Assembly: GCA_035560715.1 (NCBI GenBank)
Contig: DATMYW010000007.1
Span: 1 to 12,233 of the forward strand
Source of the DNA: JAAXTX01 sp035560715
Lineage (GTDB): Bacteria; Patescibacteriota; Minisyncoccia; Moranbacterales; UBA1568
Reading direction: 5' to 3'
DNA length: 12,233 bases
The position numbers were made by a program, and so were the translations under genes. The notes beneath the pieces are model-generated. The model was given only the letters and a program-made list of their open reading frames with translations, was not told the origin of the DNA and did not search any database. Of the stretch, positions 1-5,592 are shown in pieces; positions within the stretch are counted from its first letter, which is position 1; each line of letters starts with the position of its first letter.

Positions 1-103
1 GGAAATTATTTGTTTAATTCCTTTTCTTTCCACCCGAATTTTTGCTTCTTTTATCTATTTGGAATGATCTTAAGGCAGCGAAGCAAAAACTTCGGATGAT
101 GCC

Positions 104-205
104 GGAACGTTGTTCGCAATTCCACTCCGCTCCACTCTGAATAATGCCTGCGGATGGTCGCCTTCTCTGTTCCCTTCCACTGCGCTCCACAGAGCTCCGC
201 ACAAC
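104..205 (+). repeat. ORF-less direct repeat unit, copy 1
   Basis: This copy begins GGAACGTTGTTCGCAATTCC, continues with GAATAATGCCTGC and a tract around TTCCACTGCGCTCC, and ends with CGCACAAC. Copy 2 at 987-1120 shares this order with clear base identity but has about 35 bp more. The core GTTGTTCG (109-116) and end CGCACAAC (198-205) are complementary at seven of eight positions. Just upstream (74-103) lies a weak palindrome with GGCA, GAAG, CTTC and TGCC arms. No credible gene lies in bases 1-365. The first 70 bases are AT-rich and may be the tail of another unit. Confidence 0.6.
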
Positions 206-295
206 GGACGCCTATGCACCGCTTCGCTCCGTTTTTTCAGCCAAAATTTCACTTATGTTCTGAAAAAACGTTGCATACGCGCCGAGCATTAGCTG
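198..295 (+). repeat. attC-like imperfect palindrome, left
   Basis: This 98-bp structured site starts with inverse-core-like CGCACAAC (198-205) and ends with core-like ATTAGCTG (288-295). The arm GGACGCCTATGC (206-217) pairs with GCATACGCGCC (273-283) apart from one bulged base and one mismatch. The inner arm GTTTTTTCAG (231-240) is perfectly complementary to CTGAAAAAAC (260-269). The nested two-stem layout with a bulged extra base resembles attC sites, but these details were read by eye and not scored with a covariance model. Confidence 0.42.
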
Positions 296-353
296 AAATA
301 ACAACAATTTTTACATTGCTCCTACGGAGCAATTAAGCGGGACAAATTTTTAA
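288..353 (+). repeat. left arm of long inverted repeat flanking the GNAT gene
   Basis: The arm pairs with 824-884. The 17 bases next to the gene, GCGGGACAAATTTTTAA (337-353), are perfectly complementary to TTAAAAATTTGTCCCGC (824-840). The outer 26 bases match at 22 positions. Between these two blocks sits a perfect hairpin, ATTGCTCC-TAC-GGAGCAAT (315-333), whose sequence is unrelated to the hairpin in the matching place of the other arm. Confidence 0.8.
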
Positions 354-365
354 ACTTAAAGCGTT

Positions 366-827
366 ATGAGAATTCGTTTAGTAAGAGATGAAGATTATGC
401 GGCAATCGCTCGTCTTCATCGGCAAACAATACGGAATGTAAATTACAAAGATTACACAGAAGACCAAATTAGTGCTTGGTCGGCTCGAACCAATGCGGAA
501 CGTTTTCGCAGTAATGCTGATAAATGCAAACGGTGGGTGGCTGTAGAAGATAACAAAGTAGTCGGATTTTGCGACCACGGTTTAGACGGTGAATTCTGGG
601 GGTTGTATATCCACAAAGATTTTATTGGCAAAGGCATTGGTTCTCGCCTCCTTAAGACCGCTGAAGACTCGCTCGAAAAAATGGGGTTTAAAAAAGTTAG
701 TCTAAAAGCCACAGTCACAGCAAAAGAATTCTACAAAAAACATGGGTATAGGGTCATAAAAAAAGATTTTCACCCCATAAATAATCAAAAACTGGAAATC
801 TTTGACATGGTCAAAACGCTTTCTTAA
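366..827 (+). CDS. GNAT-family N-acetyltransferase
   Basis: This 153-residue protein is a complete single-domain GNAT acetyltransferase, which moves an acetyl group from acetyl-CoA to an amine. The acceptor cannot be told from sequence. The acetyl-CoA pyrophosphate-binding motif A is at residues 80-93 (LYIHKDFIGKGIGS, with the G-K-G-I-G loop). The family's C-terminal FY..HGY signature is at residues 122-128 (FYKKHGY). The ATG at 366 follows the inverted repeat by 12 bases and has no clear Shine-Dalgarno site. Codon use is strongly A/T-ending and lysine-rich, unlike all genes to its right, which suggests transfer. It is alone in its transcription direction in this block, lies between inverted repeats and attC-like sites, and looks like YafP-type acetyltransferases often carried by integron cassettes. 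It is not closely similar to the GNAT remnant at 10491-10688. Confidence 0.88.
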   Translation: MRIRLVRDEDYAAIARLHRQTIRNVNYKDYTEDQISAWSARTNAERFRSNADKCKRWVAVEDNKVVGFCDHGLDGEFWGLYIHKDFIGKGIGSRLLKTAEDSLEKMGFKKVSLKATVTAKEFYKKHGYRVIKKDFHPINNQKLEIFDMVKTLS

Positions 828-884
828 AAATTTGTCCCGCTTTTTGGCTGACGCCAAATAAAAATTGTCGTTACATCAGCTAAC
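824..884 (-). repeat. right arm of long inverted repeat flanking the GNAT gene
   Basis: This is the partner of 288-353 in inverted orientation. It overlaps the stop codon of the acetyltransferase gene by the first bases of the TTAAAAATTTGTCCCGC arm. Its internal hairpin TTTGGC-TGAC-GCCAAA (843-858) takes the place of the different hairpin found in the left arm. Confidence 0.8.
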
Positions 885-999
885 AGCGTGTATGCGGCTA
901 CGACTCCCCTTCGGTGAGCCTTCGCCCATATTTGCCAGTGGTAAGCACTTCGTGCAATTATACCACTGGCAAACATCGCATACTCTGGAACGTTATTCG
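877..999 (+). repeat. attC-like imperfect palindrome, right
   Basis: This site of about 123 bp runs from inverse-core-like CAGCTAAC (877-884) to core-like GTTATTCG (992-999). The outer arms GTATGCG (890-896) and CGCATAC (977-983) pair exactly. The inner 13-bp arms TTTGCCAGTGGTA (931-943) and TACCACTGGCAAA (961-973) pair exactly around a small GCAC-TTC-GTGC hairpin (945-955). The extra 34 nt on one side (897-930) folds into a weaker side stem. The length matches long attC sites of the Vibrio type. It lies 49 bp after the stop of the acetyltransferase gene, where a cassette's own attC would be expected. Confidence 0.45.
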
Positions 1000-1120
1000 C
1001 AATTCCGCTCCCCGCCTGCGCGCGGACGCTACGGACGGACAGGCGCTCCATTGCGAATAATGCCTGCAGATGGTCATCTCCCTGTTCTTCTCCACTGCGC
1101 TTCGCGGAACTCCGCATAAC
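987..1120 (+). repeat. ORF-less direct repeat unit, copy 2
   Basis: This is the second copy of the unit at 104-205, in the same orientation on the other side of the acetyltransferase unit. It has the same GGAACGTT start, GAATAATGCCTGC middle and an end CGCATAAC (1113-1120). Its extra segment holds a GC-rich hairpin (GCCTG to CAGGC) between inverted arms ATTCGCAAT (995-1003) and ATTGCGAAT (1050-1058). Together with 828-986 it fills the gap between the acetyltransferase gene and the next gene on the right. The block ends within about 25 bp of the stop codon of the 1146-2033 gene. Confidence 0.6.
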
Positions 1121-1145
1121 AGCGAGGTGCGAAATATCACTCCGT

Positions 1146-2033
1146 TCATCCCTCTCCGATCGGTTTCCGGGTTTCGATACATTCCCGCGCGACGCGGATG
1201 AGTTCGTGGACCGGGCCGTCCTCCGGGAGATGTGCGTCGTCGTTCGCATAGCGTTCGACGGAGCCGATCACCTCCGCGAAGAACGCCCATTCGGCCTCGG
1301 ACGGATTCCCGGAACCGGAAGCGAGATCGATATTCCCCGTAAAGAGCCGCTCCAGCGTCTTGGGTGTCGCCGCGGCGTAAACGCCGGACAGTCCGCGATA
1401 TTCCCCGAGCGAAAGCGCGCCGTCTTTCGACTCGATGCCGTATCGGAGCGTCATGCCGCCCTCGCGACGTAACCGCTCCTTCTTCTTGGCGATCCGATTC
1501 CTCGTCTGGGAGTCGGCCTCCTCCTCGTCACCGATGAACTCGTCGACCGCGCAGATCGGCTTCCCGTCCCGCGCAAGGTCCACGATCATGAAGTCGACCA
1601 GATGCTCGTAGTCGTCGTATTCCGCCGTCCTCGTAGCCAGAAATCGAGCCCCGAGGATACGATTCACGACACAGAAGAGCGCCATCTCGCCGATCTCCCC
1701 GGGCCGAAGCGACTCCGATCCCTTCCCATATTCCGTACGTTTCCCATCGACCTGCCGACGGTCCGATTCGACCGTCCCGTCCTCATGCGGACCGCCGTTC
1801 TCTTTCCGGAACACTTCCATATCGATCCGTCCGTCCGAAAGCAGGACCTGACGCTCACCGAGCGACGGCAGCTTCTCACGGATCGTCCCGTTCAGTCGTT
1901 CGACGGTCACGACAAGAGCCGCCGGCAACACCTCTGCCGCCCGCTTCCTCGATTCGAGACTCATCGTCTTCGGTATTTTCCGCTCCGGAAGAGATATCTC
2001 GCCGAGTATCTTCAGTCCGGGTCCTTCGCTCAT
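1146..2033 (-). CDS. conserved hypothetical protein, CPR-type, possible nuclease-like fold
   Basis: This soluble 295-residue protein has no signal peptide or membrane segment. The first 110 residues are variable and charged. The conserved-looking part starts at about residue 112. It holds R135-T-A-E-Y-D-D-Y, then VDFMIVD (146-152), then CAVDEF (161-166), a basic stretch KKKERLRR (183-190) and LRYGI (196-200). I recall hypothetical proteins from Parcubacteria-type genomes with the same order (R-T-S-x-Y-D-D, VDFIV, CAFDE, KEKK, IKYGI). The acidic pair followed by a lysine helix could be a divergent PD-(D/E)XK site, but this is a guess. The ATG at 2033 follows a purine-rich tract that lies too far upstream to be a normal Shine-Dalgarno. 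M24 (codon at 1962-1964) is an alternative start. The gene is the last of the minus-strand group and ends beside the cassette-like block. Confidence 0.75.
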   Translation of the reverse strand: MSEGPGLKILGEISLPERKIPKTMSLESRKRAAEVLPAALVVTVERLNGTIREKLPSLGERQVLLSDGRIDMEVFRKENGGPHEDGTVESDRRQVDGKRTEYGKGSESLRPGEIGEMALFCVVNRILGARFLATRTAEYDDYEHLVDFMIVDLARDGKPICAVDEFIGDEEEADSQTRNRIAKKKERLRREGGMTLRYGIESKDGALSLGEYRGLSGVYAAATPKTLERLFTGNIDLASGSGNPSEAEWAFFAEVIGSVERYANDDAHLPEDGPVHELIRVARECIETRKPIGEG

Positions 2034-2085
2034 ATGACGTACGAAAAGGATAATCTTCCTTCCATGATATCAGATACGAAGAAAT

Positions 2086-2241
2086 TCAGCCTTCCGCTAT
2101 AAATACGCGCCCTCTGTCATCGAACCATACCCCTTCCCTTTCCATAAGCTTTCGTTTCACATCCTCTCCTCCGCGGTTCTATTTCCCCGCCCGACCATCG
2201 ACACGGATGACCCGATGACGGGGATCGACCGGCAATACCGG
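2086..2241 (-). pseudogene. decayed C-terminal fragment of a second alkyltransferase (MGMT-like)
   Basis: Read on the minus strand, this stretch gives PVDPRHRVIRVDGRAGK, an in-frame TAG (2179-2181), then NRGGEDVKRKLMEREGVWF and a TGA at 2086-2088. It aligns with the intact alkyltransferase at 3043-3429, which has HRVIRSDGRPGEYNRGGE followed by KRRLMLLEGVRF. After the stop, 13 of 19 residues match. The catalytic cysteine of PCHR is replaced by arginine (CGT, one transition from TGT). With the lost cysteine, the internal stop and no N-terminal half, it cannot make an active enzyme. It lies directly behind the orphan gene at 2243-3070, so that gene is flanked by an intact and a broken copy of the same family. 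It is either an old tandem duplicate or a remnant left when the orphan was inserted. Confidence 0.72.
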
Positions 2242-2242
2242 T

Positions 2243-3070
2243 TCACTGTGGCAGTTCGACAAACTCCGCCATCGTCTGCAGATCCCGAAAGAGATGTTCC
2301 AATTCGGCGGTCGGCATTTTCAGGTCTTTCGATTGTTCGTCTTCGAGGATGGTATACAGTTTCGAAAAATCGGCATTCGGAAATTCCGTCTCAGGATGTT
2401 CCCGAACGTACGCGGCCGTCGTCATCTCATATTTCAGATTGAGTGCTTTTTTTGAAACGGGATATTCCAGAAGCCAGCCGTTATCCCCCTTACCGATAAG
2501 CAATAAATCGCTTTCAAGATACGGCAACGTTTCATGGATGAAAGCTTTTCCCAAGATATAAAAGAGAACGGAATCCCCGCGACGGACAAATCCGCACATC
2601 GAATCGGCATCATAAAACGGATTAGGAAGCTGAACCGAATACCCGTCAGGATGTTCGCTTCTGTCCCTGGTGGCGAATTCTCCCAACGCCGCACAAGAAG
2701 GATTATCGACTAGGTCGGGAACATCCCTCGACAAGAATCCCATTGGCAAACCGATTTCGCTCACATCCCCGACGATCGTGTCGTACGGAAAAGACATCCA
2801 TTCATACATCTCCCCGGAATATCGCACCGACTTCGCTGTCGGCAACACATCATCAAACCGATCCATGTCGGGCGCATTCTCACTTTCACTTCGCACCTCT
2901 GGAACCGATACCGGAACGGTCGAAGACTGGGAGACGATCCTTGCCGGATTCCTCTTCTGGGAAACCGCTCCGAACCGGGACGGCGCCACATACGAGAGCC
3001 ACGACAGACCGAGGAGCAATGCCATGAGCACTACGAATATCGTCACCGTTCGTGTTTGACCGATTTGCAT
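2243..3070 (-). CDS. membrane-anchored protein of unknown function
   Basis: I do not recognise this 275-residue protein. Residues 9-29 form one strongly hydrophobic segment after a short basic N-terminus. This fits an uncleaved signal anchor that leaves the rest outside the cytoplasm. Residues 38-75 are Ser/Pro/Glu-rich and look like a flexible linker. The rest is a mixed globular region with only two cysteines (126 and 159), which could form one disulfide. The ATG at 3070 lies inside the end of the alkyltransferase gene (28-base overlap) and has no Shine-Dalgarno. A -10-like TATGAT upstream (3096-3101) could give it its own transcript. It may be co-transcribed with the repair genes, but nothing in the protein ties it to DNA repair. 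Composition matches its neighbours. Confidence 0.72.
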   Translation of the reverse strand: MQIGQTRTVTIFVVLMALLLGLSWLSYVAPSRFGAVSQKRNPARIVSQSSTVPVSVPEVRSESENAPDMDRFDDVLPTAKSVRYSGEMYEWMSFPYDTIVGDVSEIGLPMGFLSRDVPDLVDNPSCAALGEFATRDRSEHPDGYSVQLPNPFYDADSMCGFVRRGDSVLFYILGKAFIHETLPYLESDLLLIGKGDNGWLLEYPVSKKALNLKYEMTTAAYVREHPETEFPNADFSKLYTILEDEQSKDLKMPTAELEHLFRDLQTMAEFVELPQ

Positions 3071-3429
3071 AATAGTGTGTGTTTCCGTATGTGAATCATA
3101 TCCGATTCATGTGTCATGCGTCCAGACCGGATACCCTTCGGACTGAAGCGGACGCCTTCCAAAAGCATCAACCTTCGTTTTTCTCTTTCCCCTCCGCGAT
3201 TATACTCCCCGGGACGACCATCCGATCGGATGACACGATGACACGGGATACACGGGTCAAAATTTTTCGCCATGAGAGACCCGACCGCGCGGGCGGCGCC
3301 GGGAAACCCCGCCCGTCGGGCAACTTCGCCGTAGCTCATCGTCCCGCCTTTTGGGATTCCCGAAACGACCGAGAACACAGCCTCACGAAAACACCGTTTC
3401 ATCTTCCATTCGCCGTTTCTCATATTCAT
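3043..3429 (-). CDS. O6-alkylguanine-DNA alkyltransferase, C-terminal-domain-only form
   Basis: This is a suicide DNA repair protein that moves an alkyl group from O6-alkylguanine onto its own cysteine. Counting from the ATG at 3429 it has 128 residues. The helix-turn-helix region YGEVARRAGFPGAARAVG (about 33-50) includes the arginine-finger RAVG. The active site IPCHRVI follows with the nucleophile at Cys63. The family's N-terminal domain is absent, as in small Ogt/ATL-type proteins. Alkyltransferase-like proteins have Trp in place of this Cys, so this one is predicted to be catalytic. The frame is open to a TTG at 3468, but ATGs at 3429, 3423 and 3402 are more likely, and the last already retains the whole domain. 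The C-terminal tail after about residue 101 is not typical of the family and overlaps the next gene. The gene lies just downstream of the NUDIX gene, probably in one transcript. Confidence 0.86.
   Translation of the reverse strand: MNMRNGEWKMKRCFREAVFSVVSGIPKGGTMSYGEVARRAGFPGAARAVGSLMAKNFDPCIPCHRVIRSDGRPGEYNRGGEREKRRLMLLEGVRFSPKGIRSGRMTHESDMIHIRKHTLLCKSVKHER
3092..3109. promoter_or_regulatory. inverted repeat over a possible -10 box of the 2243-3070 gene
   Basis: The arms TGAATC (3092-3097) and GATTCA (3104-3109) face each other over six bases. Read on the minus strand, the left arm and loop include TATGAT (3101-3096), 25 bases upstream of the ATG at 3070. A TGGACG at 18 bases spacing could be a weak -35. 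The site lies inside the atypical C-terminal tail of the alkyltransferase gene. It could be a promoter with an overlapping operator, or chance. Confidence 0.25.
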
Positions 3430-3477
3430 CACATCACCGCGCGCGTCAGCTCGGCGCCGCACGGCCAAACGTACGGT

Positions 3478-3951
3478 TTACGCCAACGTGCCGATCAGCT
3501 CGTACAGTTCGTTCTCAAGATCTCCGATGTCTTCCTTCTCTATTGAACGTAAATCCGTCCAACGCGGCGTCTGCGATTCCAGATCATCCACCTCATTATC
3601 CGTCTTAAGTCGTCCGGCCAGCGGCATGCAGACAAAGAAGAAAAGAAACGCGTGATACGCCTCGTCAAGCGGAGCGTAGTAAAAAAAATTTTCCCTGAAG
3701 AGCGCCATTTCACCGATTTCGACTTCCAACCCGGTTTCTTCGCGTACCTCCCTCCGAAGCGCCTCTTCCATCCGCTCGCCTTTCTCAATACCGCCCCCTG
3801 GAAACCAGAGCTTCCCGCTCCCCTTGTTTCGCATCGTGAGAATTTTTCCGTCCCGCACGATCAATCCGTATACGCTCGGCCGAAAGAAGAATTTCTCCCG
3901 TGGAAGGGAAACGGCATTTCCAAGATGGTTCTTACAGGAAATCATTTCCAT
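3478..3951 (-). CDS. NUDIX hydrolase
   Basis: This 157-residue enzyme should cleave a nucleoside diphosphate linked to another group, using Mg2+ held by the NUDIX box. The box is complete at residues 53-75: Gly53, five residues, Glu59, seven residues, then REVREETGL, with the metal-binding glutamates at 68, 71 and 72. The beta-strand before it (VYGLIVRDGKILTMR) and the LWFPGGGIEKGE entry are typical of the MutT/ADP-ribose pyrophosphatase-like superfamily. The substrate is not predictable. The next gene downstream, 48 bases away on the same strand, is a DNA alkyltransferase, so a role in cleaning damaged nucleotides is attractive but unproven. No good Shine-Dalgarno precedes the ATG at 3951. 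The second ATG two codons later is equally possible. Confidence 0.9.
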   Translation of the reverse strand: MEMISCKNHLGNAVSLPREKFFFRPSVYGLIVRDGKILTMRNKGSGKLWFPGGGIEKGERMEEALRREVREETGLEVEIGEMALFRENFFYYAPLDEAYHAFLFFFVCMPLAGRLKTDNEVDDLESQTPRWTDLRSIEKEDIGDLENELYELIGTLA

Positions 3952-4100
3952 AGACTGGGAATATATTTATCAAGCGTGTCGTTTGTACGGACCCGATACT
4001 CTTTCGACCCCGTAAGATCTCGAGAACACAATCGCGGGACATGCTTTCGATCTCCTCGGGCGGACACGGGGCCCGCCGCTACGCCCGGAGATTTTCGGCC

Positions 4101-4152
4101 TTCGACTTTATGGACTTGATTGGCTTTCGACTTTTCACTTCGGACTTTTCAC
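4101..4152. repeat. degenerate short direct repeats (TTCGACTTT type)
   Basis: TTCGACTTTTCAC (4126-4138) is followed at once by TTCGGACTTTTCAC (4139-4152). A further copy of TTCGACTTT lies at 4101-4109. The last copy supplies the final codons and stop of the deacetylase gene (VKSPK-stop), so the extreme C-terminus of that protein is repeat-derived. The remaining 3952-4100 between the deacetylase and NUDIX genes shows no gene. Confidence 0.55.
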
Positions 4153-4866
4153 TCGTATATGTTCCTCGATCCATCGCCTCTCTTCCGGCCGCTCGGGGTG
4201 GAAGACCAGCTCGACGACGCCGTGCACCTCTTCCTCGAACAGCTCCTCTTCGCGGCCTGCGAACCAGTCGAAGCTCGCCATGTATTCGGACGTCGGCGCG
4301 GTGTGACGCACGAATGCTGATTGGCAGAAGAACCGCATAAGCGACAGGATGGACGAAGTCGGCGTCCTGCGCCGCCCCGAGAAGATACCCTTGTGTCCGA
4401 ACCGCATGAATCCGTCCCCGTGTTTTTCGACAAACCCGGCAAGCACCCGGAAAAACAGCGGGAAATAATGGTAGTGCTCATGGACGTTCCAGCCGTCCGG
4501 TTTGCGTCCGAACAGTTCCTCAAACCGCACCAGTTGACGTTCCCATTCCCCACCGACTTCCCGCGCCGACAAGCATCCGAAGAGGAGCCTCGATAGGAAA
4601 CTGATTCCGCGGCTGATGATGCCGTCCTCGGTCTTCTCCCCCGTCCCGACGAGCCTCGTCAGTTCGAGATGGATATCGATCGCGACCCCGGTCTTCGCAA
4701 GCGCCTCCGCGTCCTCTTGCGTCACCCGGTCGACCATCACCGCCACCCGGTCCAAGAGCCCCTTCTCGGCCAACGGCAAAATCTCCGCCGATGCGCTCCG
4801 GAGGCCGTAATCGTCCGCGGAAACGATGTACCGATCCCGATCGAGAAAAGATGCTTGTTTGTTCAT
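4135..4866 (-). CDS. ChbG/YdjC-like carbohydrate deacetylase
   Basis: This 243-residue protein (from the ATG at 4866) belongs to the YdjC/ChbG/HpnK family of metal-dependent deacetylases acting on N-acetylated sugars such as chitooligosaccharides or a polyprenyl-linked sugar. The metal-site motifs are in the expected order: SADDYG (16-21, with Asp18 and Asp19), DIHLELT (64-70, with His66) and NVHEHYHYFP (127-136, His129/131/133). A late ELVFHP stretch matches the family's closing histidine region. The frame is open to an ATG at 4893, which would add nine residues. The shorter start puts the first motif near the N-terminus as is usual, but the longer one lies only about 15 bases after a good -10 box. 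No Shine-Dalgarno is visible for either start. The substrate is unknown. The gene stands alone and is divergent from the small exported protein at 5008. Confidence 0.85.
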   Translation of the reverse strand: MNKQASFLDRDRYIVSADDYGLRSASAEILPLAEKGLLDRVAVMVDRVTQEDAEALAKTGVAIDIHLELTRLVGTGEKTEDGIISRGISFLSRLLFGCLSAREVGGEWERQLVRFEELFGRKPDGWNVHEHYHYFPLFFRVLAGFVEKHGDGFMRFGHKGIFSGRRRTPTSSILSLMRFFCQSAFVRHTAPTSEYMASFDWFAGREEELFEEEVHGVVELVFHPERPEERRWIEEHIRVKSPK

Positions 4867-4907
4867 AATTCGATGCGTTCGCGTCCCGACCATCCGTTTC
4901 AGCGCCC

Positions 4908-4913
4908 ATTATA
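4908..4913 (-). promoter_or_regulatory. -10 box of the deacetylase gene
   Basis: There is a perfect TATAAT on the minus strand upstream of the deacetylase gene. Transcription would begin near 4901. The leader would be about 35 bases to the ATG at 4866, or almost absent for the ATG at 4893. At 17 bases spacing the -35 position reads CGTCAA, a poor match. Those same bases are TTGACG on the plus strand, the likely -35 of the divergent gene. Confidence 0.4.
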
Positions 4914-4929
4914 CCACGTTGCTCGTCCA

Positions 4930-4958
4930 TTGACGGGACTCCGGAAACAGGGTACCGT
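4930..4958 (+). promoter_or_regulatory. promoter-like element of the 5008-5409 gene
   Basis: TTGACG (4930-4935), a 17-base spacer and TACCGT (4953-4958) lie about 50 bases before the ATG at 5008. The spacing is ideal and the -35 is good, but the -10 is weak. The gene at 5767 has an almost identical arrangement (TTGACT, 17 bases, TACCAT), which raises confidence in both. Confidence 0.45.
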
Positions 4959-5007
4959 CATACGGCAGGAACCTGACTCTTTAACAACACACAACGACGA
5001 TTGCTCC

Positions 5008-5409
5008 ATGGAACATCAGACCAGCACGCGGTCCGCGCTCCGGTTCGAGATCGCGACACTCATCCCGTTCATCCTCTTCATTCTCATTCCGCTCCGATCG
5101 GTGGCCGTGGAAAAGGCGGATTCCACAAGTTGGCTTCGCATGCGACTCAACGGACAGCCCTATTCCGACCTTTACTGGACCCCGGGGTGTTCCATATTCG
5201 TCGGAAAGGATAAAAAATGGATCTTGGTCCGTGTCACCAGAGATCGTATGGAACAGGAATTCTCCATCTGGACCGACTCCGCCAACTCATGGAATACGAC
5301 CGGTTCGGGCCCGGAAACGAACCTGTTCAAAAAGTATTATCGCAAGTCGGCTCTGAACCTCCCTGAACCGGTACGGGACCTGTTCGGGCCGTATTACCAC
5401 CTGAAATGA
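5008..5409 (+). CDS. small exported or membrane-anchored protein of unknown function
   Basis: This is a 133-residue protein not recognised from any family. Residues 13-31 form a hydrophobic stretch (FEIATLIPFILFILIPL) that works as signal peptide or anchor. A short globular part with many aromatic residues follows. The ATG at 5008 was chosen because the frame upstream (open from 4669) lies antisense to the deacetylase gene and the promoter-like element. An AC-rich leader without Shine-Dalgarno precedes it. The C-terminal part (NLFKKYYRKSALNLPEPVRDLF, then YYHLK) resembles the end of the protein at 5767-6282 in spacing and character, and the two genes share promoter and terminator design. They may be diverged relatives. 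A terminator begins 11 bases after the stop. Confidence 0.68.
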   Translation: MEHQTSTRSALRFEIATLIPFILFILIPLRSVAVEKADSTSWLRMRLNGQPYSDLYWTPGCSIFVGKDKKWILVRVTRDRMEQEFSIWTDSANSWNTTGSGPETNLFKKYYRKSALNLPEPVRDLFGPYYHLK

Positions 5410-5420
5410 AACGGCACGAC

Positions 5421-5456
5421 AGCACCGCCTCCTCTCACGAACGCGGTGCTTTATTT
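5421..5456 (+). terminator. intrinsic terminator of the 5008-5409 gene
   Basis: A perfect 8-bp stem, AGCACCGC (5421-5428) with GCGGTGCT (5443-5450), encloses a 14-base loop containing CTCACGA. It is followed by TTATTT. Confidence 0.75.
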
Positions 5457-5592
5457 ACACGTACGAGACGCTCCGGGGACCGTGTCAGGACATTTAAGGA
5501 CCGCTCATCGGATATGTCTGAAATCTCCCGTACGATATCCGTATATGCTTCTGCGGACCGTTCGATATCAAGGCTGAAAGACCACTAAACAG

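Larger units (their letters stand above)
288..991 (+). mobile_element. candidate integron-like gene cassette carrying a GNAT gene
   Basis: The proposed unit runs from a core-like octamer ATTAGCTG at 288-295 to just before the next core GTTATTCG at 992-999. Its own inverse core CAGCTAAC is at 877-884, complementary to seven of the eight bases of the 288-295 core. In integron cassettes the core at the upstream boundary is complementary to the inverse core at the start of the cassette's own attC site, as seen here. The single gene inside (366-827) is clearly more AT-rich than the rest of the window, and GNAT acetyltransferases are common cassette cargo. Against this, the core is ATT, not the canonical GTT, the cores do not fit GTTRRRY fully, and there is no integrase in the window. 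An insertion with long terminal inverted repeats is the main alternative. Confidence 0.42.

Noticed and set aside
824..1249. Minus-strand frames over the direct repeats, giving similar peptides such as SGIANNVP at both copies
   Set aside because: The peptide similarity only reflects the DNA direct repeats at 104-205 and 987-1120. There is no start signal or domain.
3430..3468. Longer alkyltransferase start at the TTG at 3468
   Set aside because: It would add 13 arginine-rich residues not seen in the family and uses a rare start codon, while ATGs follow directly.
5041..5052. GGTTCGAGATCG, similar to a tRNA T-arm
   Set aside because: No acceptor stem or anticodon arm can be built around it and it lies inside the coding region of the exported protein.
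5406..5588. A 60-codon plus-strand frame overlapping the stop of the 5008-5409 gene by ATGA
   Set aside because: The overlap looks like translational coupling, but the frame contains the strong terminator at 5421-5456 and its Arg/Ser-rich product has no recognisable feature.
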